Origin: Nodosilinea sp. E11
GTDB lineage: Bacteria; Cyanobacteriota; Cyanobacteriia; Phormidesmidales; Phormidesmidaceae
DNA length: 64,000 nucleotides
Direction: 5' to 3'
Assembly: GCF_032813545.1 (NCBI RefSeq)
Contig: NZ_CP136520.1
Coordinates: 4,706,001-4,770,000 of the forward strand
How positions within the stretch are numbered: the stretch's first letter is position 1; each line of letters starts with the position of its first letter. The notes beneath the pieces were generated by a model, which did not search any database, was not told where the DNA came from, and saw only the letters and a list, made by a program, of their open reading frames with translations. This document shows, in pieces, positions 1-8,381 of the stretch. A program made the translations under genes and the position numbers.

Positions 1-276
1 TTCCCGGGATGCGTGATTGCAGCGCGCCCCATTGGCATGCTGGAAATGATTGACGGCGGCGATCGCGACGAGAAAATTCTCTGCGTACCCGACGAAGATC
101 CTCGCTATGCCCACGTTAAGTCGCTGGACGATGTTGCCCCCCACCGGCTCGACGAAATTGCCGAGTTCTTTCGTTCCTACAAAAATCTGGAGAAGAAAGT
201 AACCGAAATTTTGGGTTGGCAGAATGTCGATAAAGTGGCGGCTCTGGTTGAAGAGTGCGTTGCGGCGGCTAAATAA
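1..276 (+). CDS. ppa: Inorganic pyrophosphatase, C-terminal part (5' end outside window)
   Basis: Soluble family I inorganic pyrophosphatase, which hydrolyses pyrophosphate to phosphate in the cytoplasm and pulls biosynthetic reactions forward. The open frame runs in from the window edge, so only the last 91 codons are visible. The stretch IDGGDRDEK carries the two aspartates and the lysine, spaced as in the metal/phosphate-binding D..D.K motif of the family. The C-terminal part ([17 protein letters not shown]) also matches the usual ending. A hairpin with a T-run lies about 65 bases downstream. The identification is firm; the N-terminus cannot be judged. Confidence 0.93.
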   Translation, partial: FPGCVIAARPIGMLEMIDGGDRDEKILCVPDEDPRYAHVKSLDDVAPHRLDEIAEFFRSYKNLEKKVTEILGWQNVDKVAALVEECVAAAK

Positions 277-340
277 CCATAGTTTTAATGGCTCATACCG
301 CATCCGACTTGGCTACCCCCGAAATAGTGTCGGGCAAATG

Positions 341-369
341 CCAATTCGCCCCTACGAATGGGCCTTTTT
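341..369 (+). terminator. Probable terminator of ppa, inside a dispersed repeat
   Basis: The stem CC(a)ATTCG / CGAATGG with loop CCCCTA is followed by GCCTTTTTG. The surrounding sequence (GGGCAAATGCCAATTCGCCC type) resembles a dispersed palindromic repeat common in cyanobacterial genomes, so it may be a repeat doing terminator duty. Confidence 0.45.
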
Positions 370-503
370 GTCATCGGGGTTATATAACTTGGATTTGGTG
401 TCAGACCCTCCTTGAGGGGGATGTTTAGCTAGCTAGGCATTTCCCTCAACGGGTGTGATCGAGTCGGCGTGAACCCCCGCAGTGGCACAACGCTCAATAA
501 CCT

Positions 504-541
504 AAAAAGGCGATACCTAGAAACCTAGGTATCGCCTTTTT
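504..541 (-). terminator. Terminator of the ferredoxin gene (symmetrical, could act both ways)
   Basis: A perfect 17-bp inverted repeat (504-520 with 525-541) has a 4-base loop and A5/T5 flanks. It lies about 70 bases past the ferredoxin stop codon on the minus strand. Because A and T runs flank both sides it could also stop transcripts from the ppa side. Confidence 0.85.
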
Positions 542-609
542 AATCGTCAGAACACTGGGTTGAAGATTGATACTTACTGCATCAAGGCATCAGAATCAAT
601 CGATCAAAC

Positions 610-1352
<743 letters not shown>

Positions 1353-1517
1353 CTAGGCCTTGCGGCTGTTTTCGGCAATTTGGAGGTTGAACTCGGCCTG
1401 GGTGAGAAGGGCCGCAACTTGGCAAGCGGCATCGGGGGAAAGGGTAGGCTGGCTCTCGGCTAAGAAGTCGAGATAGCCATTGAAGGTGCGCATGATAATT
1501 TGTTTGCTTTGCAGCAT
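1353..1517 (-). CDS. Small protein of unknown function (54 aa)
   Basis: Short open frame MLQSKQIIMRTFNGYL..., divergent from the photolyase gene. I favour the ATG at 1517 because AAGGAAAT lies about nine bases upstream. The frame is also open further upstream to 1559, which would give 68 residues. The product is mostly helical in appearance (SPDAACQVAALLTQAEFNLQIAENSRKA) with no membrane segment and no domain I recognise. The case for it being real rests on the ribosome-binding site and amphipathic protein-like composition; similarity searches would be needed to be certain. Confidence 0.45.
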   Translation of the reverse strand: MLQSKQIIMRTFNGYLDFLAESQPTLSPDAACQVAALLTQAEFNLQIAENSRKA

Positions 1518-1633
1518 GGGAGATTTCCTTAAACTCAGTGGGACTAGAATTTGCCCCATGATAGAAGCTGCCCAACCTCCAAAGCTAATGTCGTTATACT
1601 AAATCGGTTTGCTGAGGGCACTGGACGGGTGGT

Positions 1634-3064
1634 ATGGCCGAGTTAGTTTTGTTTTGGCACCGTCGCGATCTGCGCCTGGGAGATAATGTGGGCTTGGCTG
1701 CGGCGCGCGATCGCACCCCTCATCTCATTGGCGTATTTTGCCTCGATCCCGGCATTCTTGGGGGCGATGCCGTGGCCCCAGCGCGGGTGGCCTATATGGT
1801 GGGTTGCCTGGTGGCGCTGCAGCAGAGCTATGCCAAAGCGGGGGGGCAACTGCTGATTCTCCAGGGCAAGCCCCAGGAGAAAATCCCGGCTTTAGCGAAG
1901 GCGCTTAAGGCCGACGCCGTCTACTGGAACCGCGATGTCGAGCCCTACTCGCGCCAGCGGGACACCGAGGTTGTCGACGCTCTCAAGGAGTCGGGCCTTG
2001 AGTTTCGCACCACCTTTTGGGATCAGCTGCTTCACGAACCGGGGGAGATTCGCACCGGAGCCGGTGACCCCTACACGGTTTACACCCCCTTTTGGCGCAA
2101 CTGGGTGAAGCGCTCAAAGGCGGCTCCCCTCCCGGCTCCCCAAGGCTTAAAGGCTCTGAGCCGCCAGCAGATGACGGCGGCTCAAACGGCGGGCTGTATC
2201 GATCTGCCCACAGCTGAAGATCTGGGATTTGTCTGGACGAACGGTTTCCCCGTCGAGCCGGGTGAGCCGGGAGCGCTGGAGCGGCTGGAGGAATTTTGCT
2301 CGGGCAATAGCGCCCTGACTACCTACGATGAGCAGCGCAACTTTCCCTTTGTCGATGGCACCTCACGGCTGAGTGCAGCGCTGAACTTTGGGGCGGTGGG
2401 CATTCGTACGGTGTGGGCCGCTGCCGAGGCTGCCTACGGGCGATCGCGCAGCGACGAAACCCACAACAACATTCAAACCTGGCAGCAGGAGCTGGCCTGG
2501 CGCGAGTTTTATCAGCATGTAATGTACTTTTTCCCCGAGCTGGCCGATGGTCCCTACCGGGATCCGCTCAAAGACTTTCCCTGGGTGAATAACGAAGACC
2601 ACTTCGCCGCCTGGTGCGAGGGCCGCACCGGTTACCCTATTGTCGATGCCGCCATGCGCCAGCTCAATGAAATCGGCTGGATGCACAACCGCTGCCGCAT
2701 GATTGTGGCCAGCTTTCTGACCAAAGATTTGATCGTCAACTGGCAGTGGGGCGAGAAATACTTCATGCAGCATCTGGTCGATGGCGATCTGTCGGCCAAC
2801 AATGGCGGTTGGCAATGGAGTGCTTCCAGCGGGATGGATCCTAAACCCCTGCGAATTTTTAACCCCGCTAGCCAGGCCCAAAAGTTTGACGCCGAAGCCG
2901 AGTACATTCGCCAGTGGGTGCCCGAGCTGCGATCGCTAGATACCGAAGCCCTGGTGACTGGGAAGATTGCTGAGGGCGATCGCGGTGATTACCCAGCCCC
3001 TATCGTCGATCACAAACTTCAGCAGGCTCTGTTTAAAGAGAAGTACAAAGCCCAAAAAGGGTAG
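1634..3064 (+). CDS. phrA: Deoxyribodipyrimidine photolyase (class I)
   Basis: Light-driven repair enzyme of 476 residues that splits cyclobutane pyrimidine dimers using FADH- and an antenna chromophore. The N-terminal alpha/beta antenna domain starts with LFWHRRDLRLGDNVGL. The C-terminal FAD domain contains the strongly conserved block near residues 325-400 (GYPIVDAAMRQL, GWMHNRCRM, DGDLSANNGGWQW, then RIFNP), typical of CPD photolyases rather than plant cryptochromes. Length fits the family. It ends eight bases before the convergent ABC1 kinase gene. The antenna is probably 8-HDF as in other cyanobacteria, which is an inference. Confidence 0.95.
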   Translation: MAELVLFWHRRDLRLGDNVGLAAARDRTPHLIGVFCLDPGILGGDAVAPARVAYMVGCLVALQQSYAKAGGQLLILQGKPQEKIPALAKALKADAVYWNRDVEPYSRQRDTEVVDALKESGLEFRTTFWDQLLHEPGEIRTGAGDPYTVYTPFWRNWVKRSKAAPLPAPQGLKALSRQQMTAAQTAGCIDLPTAEDLGFVWTNGFPVEPGEPGALERLEEFCSGNSALTTYDEQRNFPFVDGTSRLSAALNFGAVGIRTVWAAAEAAYGRSRSDETHNNIQTWQQELAWREFYQHVMYFFPELADGPYRDPLKDFPWVNNEDHFAAWCEGRTGYPIVDAAMRQLNEIGWMHNRCRMIVASFLTKDLIVNWQWGEKYFMQHLVDGDLSANNGGWQWSASSGMDPKPLRIFNPASQAQKFDAEAEYIRQWVPELRSLDTEALVTGKIAEGDRGDYPAPIVDHKLQQALFKEKYKAQKG

Positions 3065-3071
3065 GTAGCCG

Positions 3072-4760
3072 CTACCGCCGCCGCCGGGGGCGCACAATGC
3101 TAAACAGCAGCCACAGGCCAAAGAAGCTGGCCGCCGCAAACAGCACAATGCTGAGAATCTGCCCCTGGGGCGACTGTCGCCCGGTAGCCACGATCGCCGC
3201 ACCGATAATTAAAGCCGCTACCACAATGCTGAAGGACTGGCGGCTGGAGGCGTCATCCATGCTGCGGCGGAGGTCGTCGAGCCCCTGAATGCTGAGACTA
3301 AACTTGAGCTGCTCTGAACTGAGGCGATCGAGCAAAAAGCCGACCTGGCGCGGCGAACTGAGCGACAAATTCCGAAATTCTAGCCCAGTACGCAGCAGCG
3401 CCTGTAACGGATCGTCGCCGATTAACTGTTGGCGAAACAGGTCGGGCATTAGGGGGCGAACTTCGTCGAGCAGGTTGATGCCAGGGTTGAACAGACGGGC
3501 GGCCCCCTCCAGGTTGGCCAGCGATTTGGCAAACAGTCCCACATTGGCGGGCCAGCGCAGGTTATTGCGAATGCCCGCCGCCAAAATTTGGCCAAAGATT
3601 TCGGCGGTGTTGATCTGCTCCAGGCTGAGGCCATAGTAGCGGCCCAGTAGGCGAGTGTAGTCGCTCTCTAGCCGGGCCAGGTTGACCGGCTGCAACGGCT
3701 CAGCCAACTGAAGGGTGAGCTGGGTACAGCGTTGGGCGTCGCAGTTGGCAATAGCCAGCACCATCTCGGTCATGGTGTTGCGGGTGCGCGGATCCATATG
3801 GCCCATCATGCCGCAGTCGAGCAGGGCCAAGCGGCCATCCTCAAGGTAGAAAATATTGCCGGGGTGGGGATCGGCGTGAAAGAAGCCGTCGACAAAGTAC
3901 TGCTTAAAGAACGCCCGAAAGAGCAGGGTGGTGGCCGTAGCCCGGACCCCAATAGTGTCGCTGTGGGCATCTTCGACCATCAGATCGGCCTTGAGCAGCG
4001 GGGTGCCCTCTAGCCACTCCATGGTCATAATTTTGGAGTTGGTCAGATCCCAGAAGATCTGCGGCACGATCAGCTGGTCGGCATCGTACCAATTGCTTTT
4101 AGAGAGGTTGCGGCGCAGCTGGTCGGTGTAGCCCGCTTCGGTCGTGAAGTCGAGTTCAGCGTTGATCGCTTCGGCAAATTCTTCGGCCAGATCAACGACG
4201 TTGTAGCGCTGGCCAAACTGGGTCGCCGACACCAGCCGGGCCACATCGCGAATGAGGGTCATATCGCGATCGACCTGGCGCTCAATGCCGGGGCGCTGCA
4301 CCTTGAGAGCCACCGGGCGACCGTCCTTCAGAATGGCTTTGTGGGTTTGGGCGATGGACCCGGCGGCGATCGCTTGATAGTCGAGTCGCTCAAACAGTTC
4401 TTCGGGAGGGCGGGCCAAGTGCTGACGAATGTGGGCTTCGATCTCGGTAGGGTCTACCGGAGGCACCGTACTTTGGAGGCGGCTGAGTTCTTCGATGTAG
4501 GCCGGGGGCATGAGGTCGGGGCGAGTGCTGAGCAGCTGACCTAGCTTGACGTATACCGGCCCTAGATCGGTCAAAATGTTGCGCAGCACCGCCGGGGGCG
4601 GAATCTCTGGCTCATCGGCTTTGCCGCCCATGAGCAGTCGCCGCATGTAGTCCCAGCCGTTGCCGAGTACCACTTCAACAATTTCTTTTTGCCGAACCAA
4701 ACGAGACGATGAAACCATTGGGAGCGTGGGGTACGAATTGCTCGATGCTAACGCACCCAT
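3072..4760 (-). CDS. ABC1/AarF/UbiB-family atypical kinase
   Basis: Membrane-linked atypical kinase-like protein. Family members support isoprenoid-quinone synthesis or thylakoid/plastoglobule lipid metabolism. Diagnostic motifs are all present: the KxGQ helix (VYVKLGQLLSTRPDLMP), the ExD motif (INAELDF), FHADPHPGNIF and LALLDCGMMG. Two hydrophobic segments lie at the C-terminus, followed by RPRRRR. I chose ATG 4760 (562 aa). The frame stays open to 4889, but that extension would run antisense through the cobalamin riboswitch and has no family character. An ATG at 4718 is also possible. Substrate unknown. Confidence 0.9.
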   Translation of the reverse strand: MGALASSNSYPTLPMVSSSRLVRQKEIVEVVLGNGWDYMRRLLMGGKADEPEIPPPAVLRNILTDLGPVYVKLGQLLSTRPDLMPPAYIEELSRLQSTVPPVDPTEIEAHIRQHLARPPEELFERLDYQAIAAGSIAQTHKAILKDGRPVALKVQRPGIERQVDRDMTLIRDVARLVSATQFGQRYNVVDLAEEFAEAINAELDFTTEAGYTDQLRRNLSKSNWYDADQLIVPQIFWDLTNSKIMTMEWLEGTPLLKADLMVEDAHSDTIGVRATATTLLFRAFFKQYFVDGFFHADPHPGNIFYLEDGRLALLDCGMMGHMDPRTRNTMTEMVLAIANCDAQRCTQLTLQLAEPLQPVNLARLESDYTRLLGRYYGLSLEQINTAEIFGQILAAGIRNNLRWPANVGLFAKSLANLEGAARLFNPGINLLDEVRPLMPDLFRQQLIGDDPLQALLRTGLEFRNLSLSSPRQVGFLLDRLSSEQLKFSLSIQGLDDLRRSMDDASSRQSFSIVVAALIIGAAIVATGRQSPQGQILSIVLFAAASFFGLWLLFSIVRPRRRR

Positions 4761-4844
4761 AGTAAGACCTGATTTCGGTGCCGTGCCCCTCCCAATGACT
4801 ATTGATAAAGCCACGGCGGGGCAGCCTTGCCCCGATGCTATGAT

Positions 4845-4985
4845 GCTTGGGCGCTGTCGGTTCCGGTGGGGATCAGCCACCGGAGGCAACGGGGAAAGTG
4901 TAGTGCAAGGCTACCGCTGTCCCGCAGCTGTGAGGCGATTGTTGTGAATTGCCAAGCCAGAATGCCCGCCGATTGCACGATTGTT
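4845..4985 (+). promoter_or_regulatory. Cobalamin (B12) riboswitch controlling hupE
   Basis: Conserved pieces appear in the right order: GGGGAAAG (4891-4898), CCGCTGTCCCGCAGCTGT around 4914-4931, and the B12 box AAGCCAGAATGCCCGCCG at 4954-4971. They sit directly upstream of a HupE/UreJ transporter start at 5009. In known systems adenosylcobalamin binding represses the downstream gene. The exact borders are approximate. Confidence 0.85.
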
Positions 4986-5008
4986 CTGTGTTTGTCTGCG
5001 AGGTACGG

Positions 5009-5689
5009 ATGAAGGATTCTTTGACTGCTTTAAAGTCTATCGGCGCTCGGGTTAAGTCCGTTGGCCTCGGTCGGGGCCTAGTCGGCGCGATCGCCACCCT
5101 GCTGCTGCTGCCGCTGCCGGGCTTAGCCCACCACCCCCTTGAGGGCCGCGTGCCAGCCACCTTTGGCGAAGGCTTTTTGTCGGGCCTGGCTCATCCGGTG
5201 ATTGGTCTCGATCACCTGACTTTTGTGGTGGCCGTGGGCCTATTGGCGGCGGTGAGCACCTGGGGCATCGCCCTGCCGGTCGCGTTTGTGCTGGCGGCCA
5301 TGGTCGGTACGGGGCTGCATCTGGCAGAAATTACCCTGCCAGCGGCTGAACTGGTCATTGCCGCATCGGTGTTAGGATTTGGCGTTTTGCTAGCCCTTAA
5401 AGATCGCCCCCAGGGCCTCGTGATGGTGGGTTTAGCAGCGGGGGCTGGGCTGTTTCACGGCTTTGCCTACGGGGAGGCGATCTTTGGTGCCCAAACCATG
5501 CCCCTAGTGGCCTACCTGGCCGGGTTTACGGCGGTGCAGCTGGGCATTGCGATCGCCGCCTTTTTCGTCGGGCGACAGCTCACCCAGGCTGCTAAACCGC
5601 TGTTTGTCCAGCAGGCCGGGCTGGTGATCTGTGGCATTGGCGCTGCTTTTCTCGCCACCAACCTGCTCAATACGCTGCTCCCGGCCTAG
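5009..5689 (+). CDS. hupE: HupE/UreJ-family metal (cobalt/nickel) transporter
   Basis: Membrane protein of 226 residues with an N-terminal signal-like segment ending near GLAHHP, then about six membrane helices. The family's metal-binding signature HPVIGLDH is present, as is a second histidine motif FHGFAYGE. HupE-type proteins import nickel or cobalt. The cobalamin riboswitch just upstream argues for cobalt uptake for B12 synthesis here, an association known in cyanobacteria. I place the start at ATG 5009; an upstream in-frame ATG at 4949 lies inside the riboswitch and is rejected. Confidence 0.9.
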   Translation: MKDSLTALKSIGARVKSVGLGRGLVGAIATLLLLPLPGLAHHPLEGRVPATFGEGFLSGLAHPVIGLDHLTFVVAVGLLAAVSTWGIALPVAFVLAAMVGTGLHLAEITLPAAELVIAASVLGFGVLLALKDRPQGLVMVGLAAGAGLFHGFAYGEAIFGAQTMPLVAYLAGFTAVQLGIAIAAFFVGRQLTQAAKPLFVQQAGLVICGIGAAFLATNLLNTLLPA

Positions 5690-5705
5690 GCTGAGCGGGT
5701 TGTGA

Positions 5706-5843
5706 GAGACCGACTGGTCGATTCATCGCCTTGCCCAGCGGGTGGGGTTTGAGCAAGCCTCCTCTCTGACGCGACTGCTGCGGCAGCGCGATCGCCTGTC
5801 GCCCAGCCAGTACCGGGCGATCGCCCAAAATTTGGCGAACTGA
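5706..5843 (+). pseudogene. Remnant of an AraC-family regulator (C-terminal helix-turn-helix)
   Basis: An open stretch of 45 codons without a start, reading HRLAQRVGFEQASSLTRLLR then LSPSQYR. This matches the second helix-turn-helix of AraC-type regulators (A..VGF...S.L.R.FR...G.SP..YR). Nothing of the upstream domains remains because the hupE stop lies 16 bases before it. It looks like the surviving tail of a deleted gene. It may have regulated a neighbour once. Confidence 0.6.
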
Positions 5844-5886
5844 TCGCCGCAGGTTGGCGCAATTGACCCCAGCCCCGTTACCTACA

Positions 5887-6810
5887 ATGCAAGCTGTCCT
5901 GCCCTTGAGACGGTGCATTGTGAACCCCAACTCAAACCAGCGCAAGCCAACCCTAATTGGGTTTACGGCTGTTTTAATGTGGGCCACCCTGGCTCTTTTG
6001 ACCAAACTCAGCGGCCCGATGCCGCCCTTTCAGCTAACGGCCATGGCCTTTACCGTGGCCTTTGCCATTGGGGTAGCGACCTGGGTGCGATCGGGCGGCA
6101 ACCCGCTGCACTACCTCAAGCTGCCCTACGCCGTTTGGGCGCTAGGGATCACGGGGTTGTTTGGCTACCACTTGTTTTACTTCATTGCCCTCAGCCAGGC
6201 CCCGGCGGTAGAGGCCAGTTTAGTCGCCTACCTGTGGCCCCTGCTCATTGTCTGTTTCTCGGCCCTGCTGCCCGGCGAACGCCTGCGGTGGTTCCATGGG
6301 GCGGGGGCGCTGCTGGGGTTTACCGGGGCTGGCCTACTAATCACCCAGGGCCAATCCCTGAGCTTTGAGCCGCAGTACATCCCTGGTTATTTGGCCGCTC
6401 TGGTCTGTGCCCTCATTTGGTCGAGCTACTCGCTGCTGTCTCGGCGGTTTGGGGCGATTCCGACCAATGCCGTGGGGGGCTTTTGCGGGGCTACGGCGGG
6501 GCTGGCCTGGGTGTGTCACCTCGGTTTTGAAACGACAGTCATGCCCCAGGACAGCGAATGGCTGGCCATTTTTGCCCTGGGGCTGGGGCCAGTGGGGCTG
6601 GCCTTTTTTACCTGGGACTACGGCGTTAAGCATGGCAATATCAAGGTGCTGGGGGCGCTCTCCTACCTAGCCCCGCTGTTCTCAACCCTGCTGCTGATCG
6701 CGGCTGGTCTGGCGGAGGCCACCTGGTCGGTGGGCCTTGCCTGCCTGCTGATTGTCGGCGGAGCCCTGTTGGCCAGCCTAGATTTCTTTCGGCCCCGTAT
6801 CCTTGAGTAG
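5887..6810 (+). CDS. DMT-superfamily (EamA) transporter
   Basis: Inner-membrane drug/metabolite transporter of about 307 residues with ten predicted helices arranged as two EamA repeats. The first begins at FTAVLMWATLALLTKLSG and the second at AALVCALIWSSYSLLSRRFG. Proteins of this type export aromatic amino acids, other metabolites or drugs; the substrate cannot be told. The start is uncertain: ATG 5887 is my choice, while GTG 5920 would trim eleven residues. It is convergent with the TetR gene 18 bases away. Confidence 0.85.
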   Translation: MQAVLPLRRCIVNPNSNQRKPTLIGFTAVLMWATLALLTKLSGPMPPFQLTAMAFTVAFAIGVATWVRSGGNPLHYLKLPYAVWALGITGLFGYHLFYFIALSQAPAVEASLVAYLWPLLIVCFSALLPGERLRWFHGAGALLGFTGAGLLITQGQSLSFEPQYIPGYLAALVCALIWSSYSLLSRRFGAIPTNAVGGFCGATAGLAWVCHLGFETTVMPQDSEWLAIFALGLGPVGLAFFTWDYGVKHGNIKVLGALSYLAPLFSTLLLIAAGLAEATWSVGLACLLIVGGALLASLDFFRPRILE

Positions 6811-6827
6811 TGCCCTGCCCCCTTGCC

Positions 6828-7460
6828 CTAGACCAAACCGCTGGAGTTGGGTTGGGGCTGACTGGCATCGCCCTCGGCCATTGAGTCGGCGTAGAGCAAG
6901 CGCTTGAGGCTGCTTATATACAGATCATCGGGCACCCCCTCGGGGTCAATGCAGGTTTCCATAAACAAGCCGGTACCCACGGCGGTCATGGCCCAGGCCA
7001 GATGCAGGGGCGGCATGGGCAGCGACAGGCCTGCCTCGGCGTAGTGCTTTTGGAGCATTGTGGCCAGCAGCTGCCGGGCGGCCCGGTAGCGCTGGGCCAG
7101 TTTTTCGCGGGCCGACTCGTTGCGCATGGCGTAGAGAAAAAACTCGACCGTCAGCAAATTGAGGGTGCGCTGCTGGCTGAGCTCGCTCTCAAATTCTCGC
7201 CGCCAGGCCGCGAGATCAATGCGATCGCCCAGGTGCTCGACCTCTGCCGCCAGCTGCTGGTCGATCAGGGCGAGAAACAGGTCTTCTTTGCTGTCGAAGT
7301 TGGAGTAGACCGCCCCCTTGGAGTAGCCCGCCGCTTCTGCGATCGCCTCCACCGACGCGCCGTTAAACCCCTGGTCGGCAAACACCTGGGCGGCGGCGAC
7401 CAGCAGGCGATCGCGGGTTTGACGGCGGCTTTCTTCGCGAGACAGGCGTGGCTTGGGCAT
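6828..7460 (-). CDS. TetR/AcrR-family repressor of the adjacent efflux operon
   Basis: Transcription factor of 210 residues. The N-terminal HTH is clear (AAQVFADQGFNGASVEAIAEAAGYSKGAVYSNFDSKEDL split over residues 22-60). The C-terminal ligand domain is variable, as usual. It is divergent from the ABC transporter genes, and the shared 136-bp gap contains two identical palindromes that are the obvious binding sites. A small ligand exported by the pump probably relieves repression, as in other TetR-efflux pairs. That ligand is unknown. Confidence 0.92.
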   Translation of the reverse strand: MPKPRLSREESRRQTRDRLLVAAAQVFADQGFNGASVEAIAEAAGYSKGAVYSNFDSKEDLFLALIDQQLAAEVEHLGDRIDLAAWRREFESELSQQRTLNLLTVEFFLYAMRNESAREKLAQRYRAARQLLATMLQKHYAEAGLSLPMPPLHLAWAMTAVGTGLFMETCIDPEGVPDDLYISSLKRLLYADSMAEGDASQPQPNSSGLV

Positions 7461-7499
7461 GGGCGGCGGGGCTGTGTTGACGGATTGTAACTAAAGGAT

Positions 7500-7527
7500 T
7501 TGACATACCGATCGGTATTTGTATACT
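7500..7527 (+). promoter_or_regulatory. Sigma-70-type promoter of the efflux operon
   Basis: The -35 box TTGACA (7500-7505) and -10 box TATACT (7522-7527) are separated by 16 bases, pointing to the ATPase gene. The first TetR palindrome fills the spacer, so binding would block polymerase directly. Confidence 0.75.
7505..7518. promoter_or_regulatory. TetR operator 1
   Basis: Perfect 14-bp palindrome ATACCGATCGGTAT, lying within the promoter spacer. Its centre is 28 bp from that of operator 2. Confidence 0.8.
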
Positions 7528-7530
7528 TGA

Positions 7531-7548
7531 AAATACCGATCGGTATTT
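7531..7548. promoter_or_regulatory. TetR operator 2
   Basis: Palindrome AAATACCGATCGGTATTT, containing the same 14-bp core as operator 1. It lies just after the -10 box, covering the expected transcription start. Confidence 0.8.
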
Positions 7549-7596
7549 GAATTCTAGCTGGTCTTAGTTCTAGGGCTTAATGTTACTGGAGAACCC

Positions 7597-8331
7597 ATGG
7601 CCTCCTCAGCCTCGGTTACAACCACCGCCCCAGCCATCTTTCACGCCCACCAGATCACCAAGACCTACCGCATGGGCGAAGTGGAGGTGCAGGCCCTGCG
7701 GGCGGTCGATCTCGACCTCTACGAGGGGGAGTTTGTGGTGCTGCTGGGGCCGTCGGGCAGCGGCAAGTCAACGCTGCTCAACATTTTGGGCGGGCTGGAT
7801 GTGCCCTCTAGCGGCGAAGTGCTGTTTCGCCAACAAAATTTGAGCCAGGGGGGCGATCGCCTGCTCACCCGGTTTCGGCGCGAGTCGATTGGCTTTATTT
7901 TTCAGTTCTACAACTTGATCCCCAGTCTGACGGCGCGGGAAAACGTGGCCCTAGTCACCGACATTGCCCGCCGCCCAATGAAGCCGGAGGAGGCGCTGGC
8001 GATGGTGGGGTTGGCCGATCGCCTCGACCACTTTCCCTCCCAACTGTCGGGGGGGCAGCAGCAGCGGGTGGCGATCGCCCGGGCGATCGCCAAGCGGCCC
8101 GAGGTTTTATTCTGCGATGAGCCCACCGGGGCGCTCGACTTTAGCACCGGCAAGCTGGTGCTGGAGGTGCTGGCCCGAGTCAACCAAGAGCTGGGCACCA
8201 CGGTGGTGATCATCACCCACAATGCGGGCATTGGGGCGATGGGCGACCGGGTGATCACCATGCGCGATGGTCAGATTCACAGCATTGAGCAAAACGGGCG
8301 GCGGGCGAGACCGGAGGAGTTGGAGTGGTAG
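7597..8331 (+). CDS. ABC transporter ATPase (MacB/LolD type)
   Basis: ATP-hydrolysing subunit, 244 residues. Walker [10 protein letters not shown] is at residues 51-59, signature LSGGQQQR near 153, Walker [10 protein letters not shown] near 170 and the switch histidine in ITHN. Sequence around [17 protein letters not shown] is typical of the LolD/MacB group, which pairs with FtsX-type permeases. It is the first gene of a three-gene operon (ATPase, permease, periplasmic adaptor) under the TetR operators. GGAG lies eight bases before the ATG. Confidence 0.94.
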   Translation: MASSASVTTTAPAIFHAHQITKTYRMGEVEVQALRAVDLDLYEGEFVVLLGPSGSGKSTLLNILGGLDVPSSGEVLFRQQNLSQGGDRLLTRFRRESIGFIFQFYNLIPSLTARENVALVTDIARRPMKPEEALAMVGLADRLDHFPSQLSGGQQQRVAIARAIAKRPEVLFCDEPTGALDFSTGKLVLEVLARVNQELGTTVVIITHNAGIGAMGDRVITMRDGQIHSIEQNGRRARPEELEW

Positions 8332-8381
8332 AAAGGCGAACTTTAAGGTTCTGGGGAAGTCTGCCGGGCTAAGGGGGCGTG

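Noticed and set aside
2363-2881. Long open frame antisense to photolyase
   Set aside because: Shadow of a strongly supported gene in G+C-rich DNA; no family character.
4761-4889. Longer N-terminus for the ABC1 kinase
   Set aside because: Would be antisense to the riboswitch; residues do not resemble the family.
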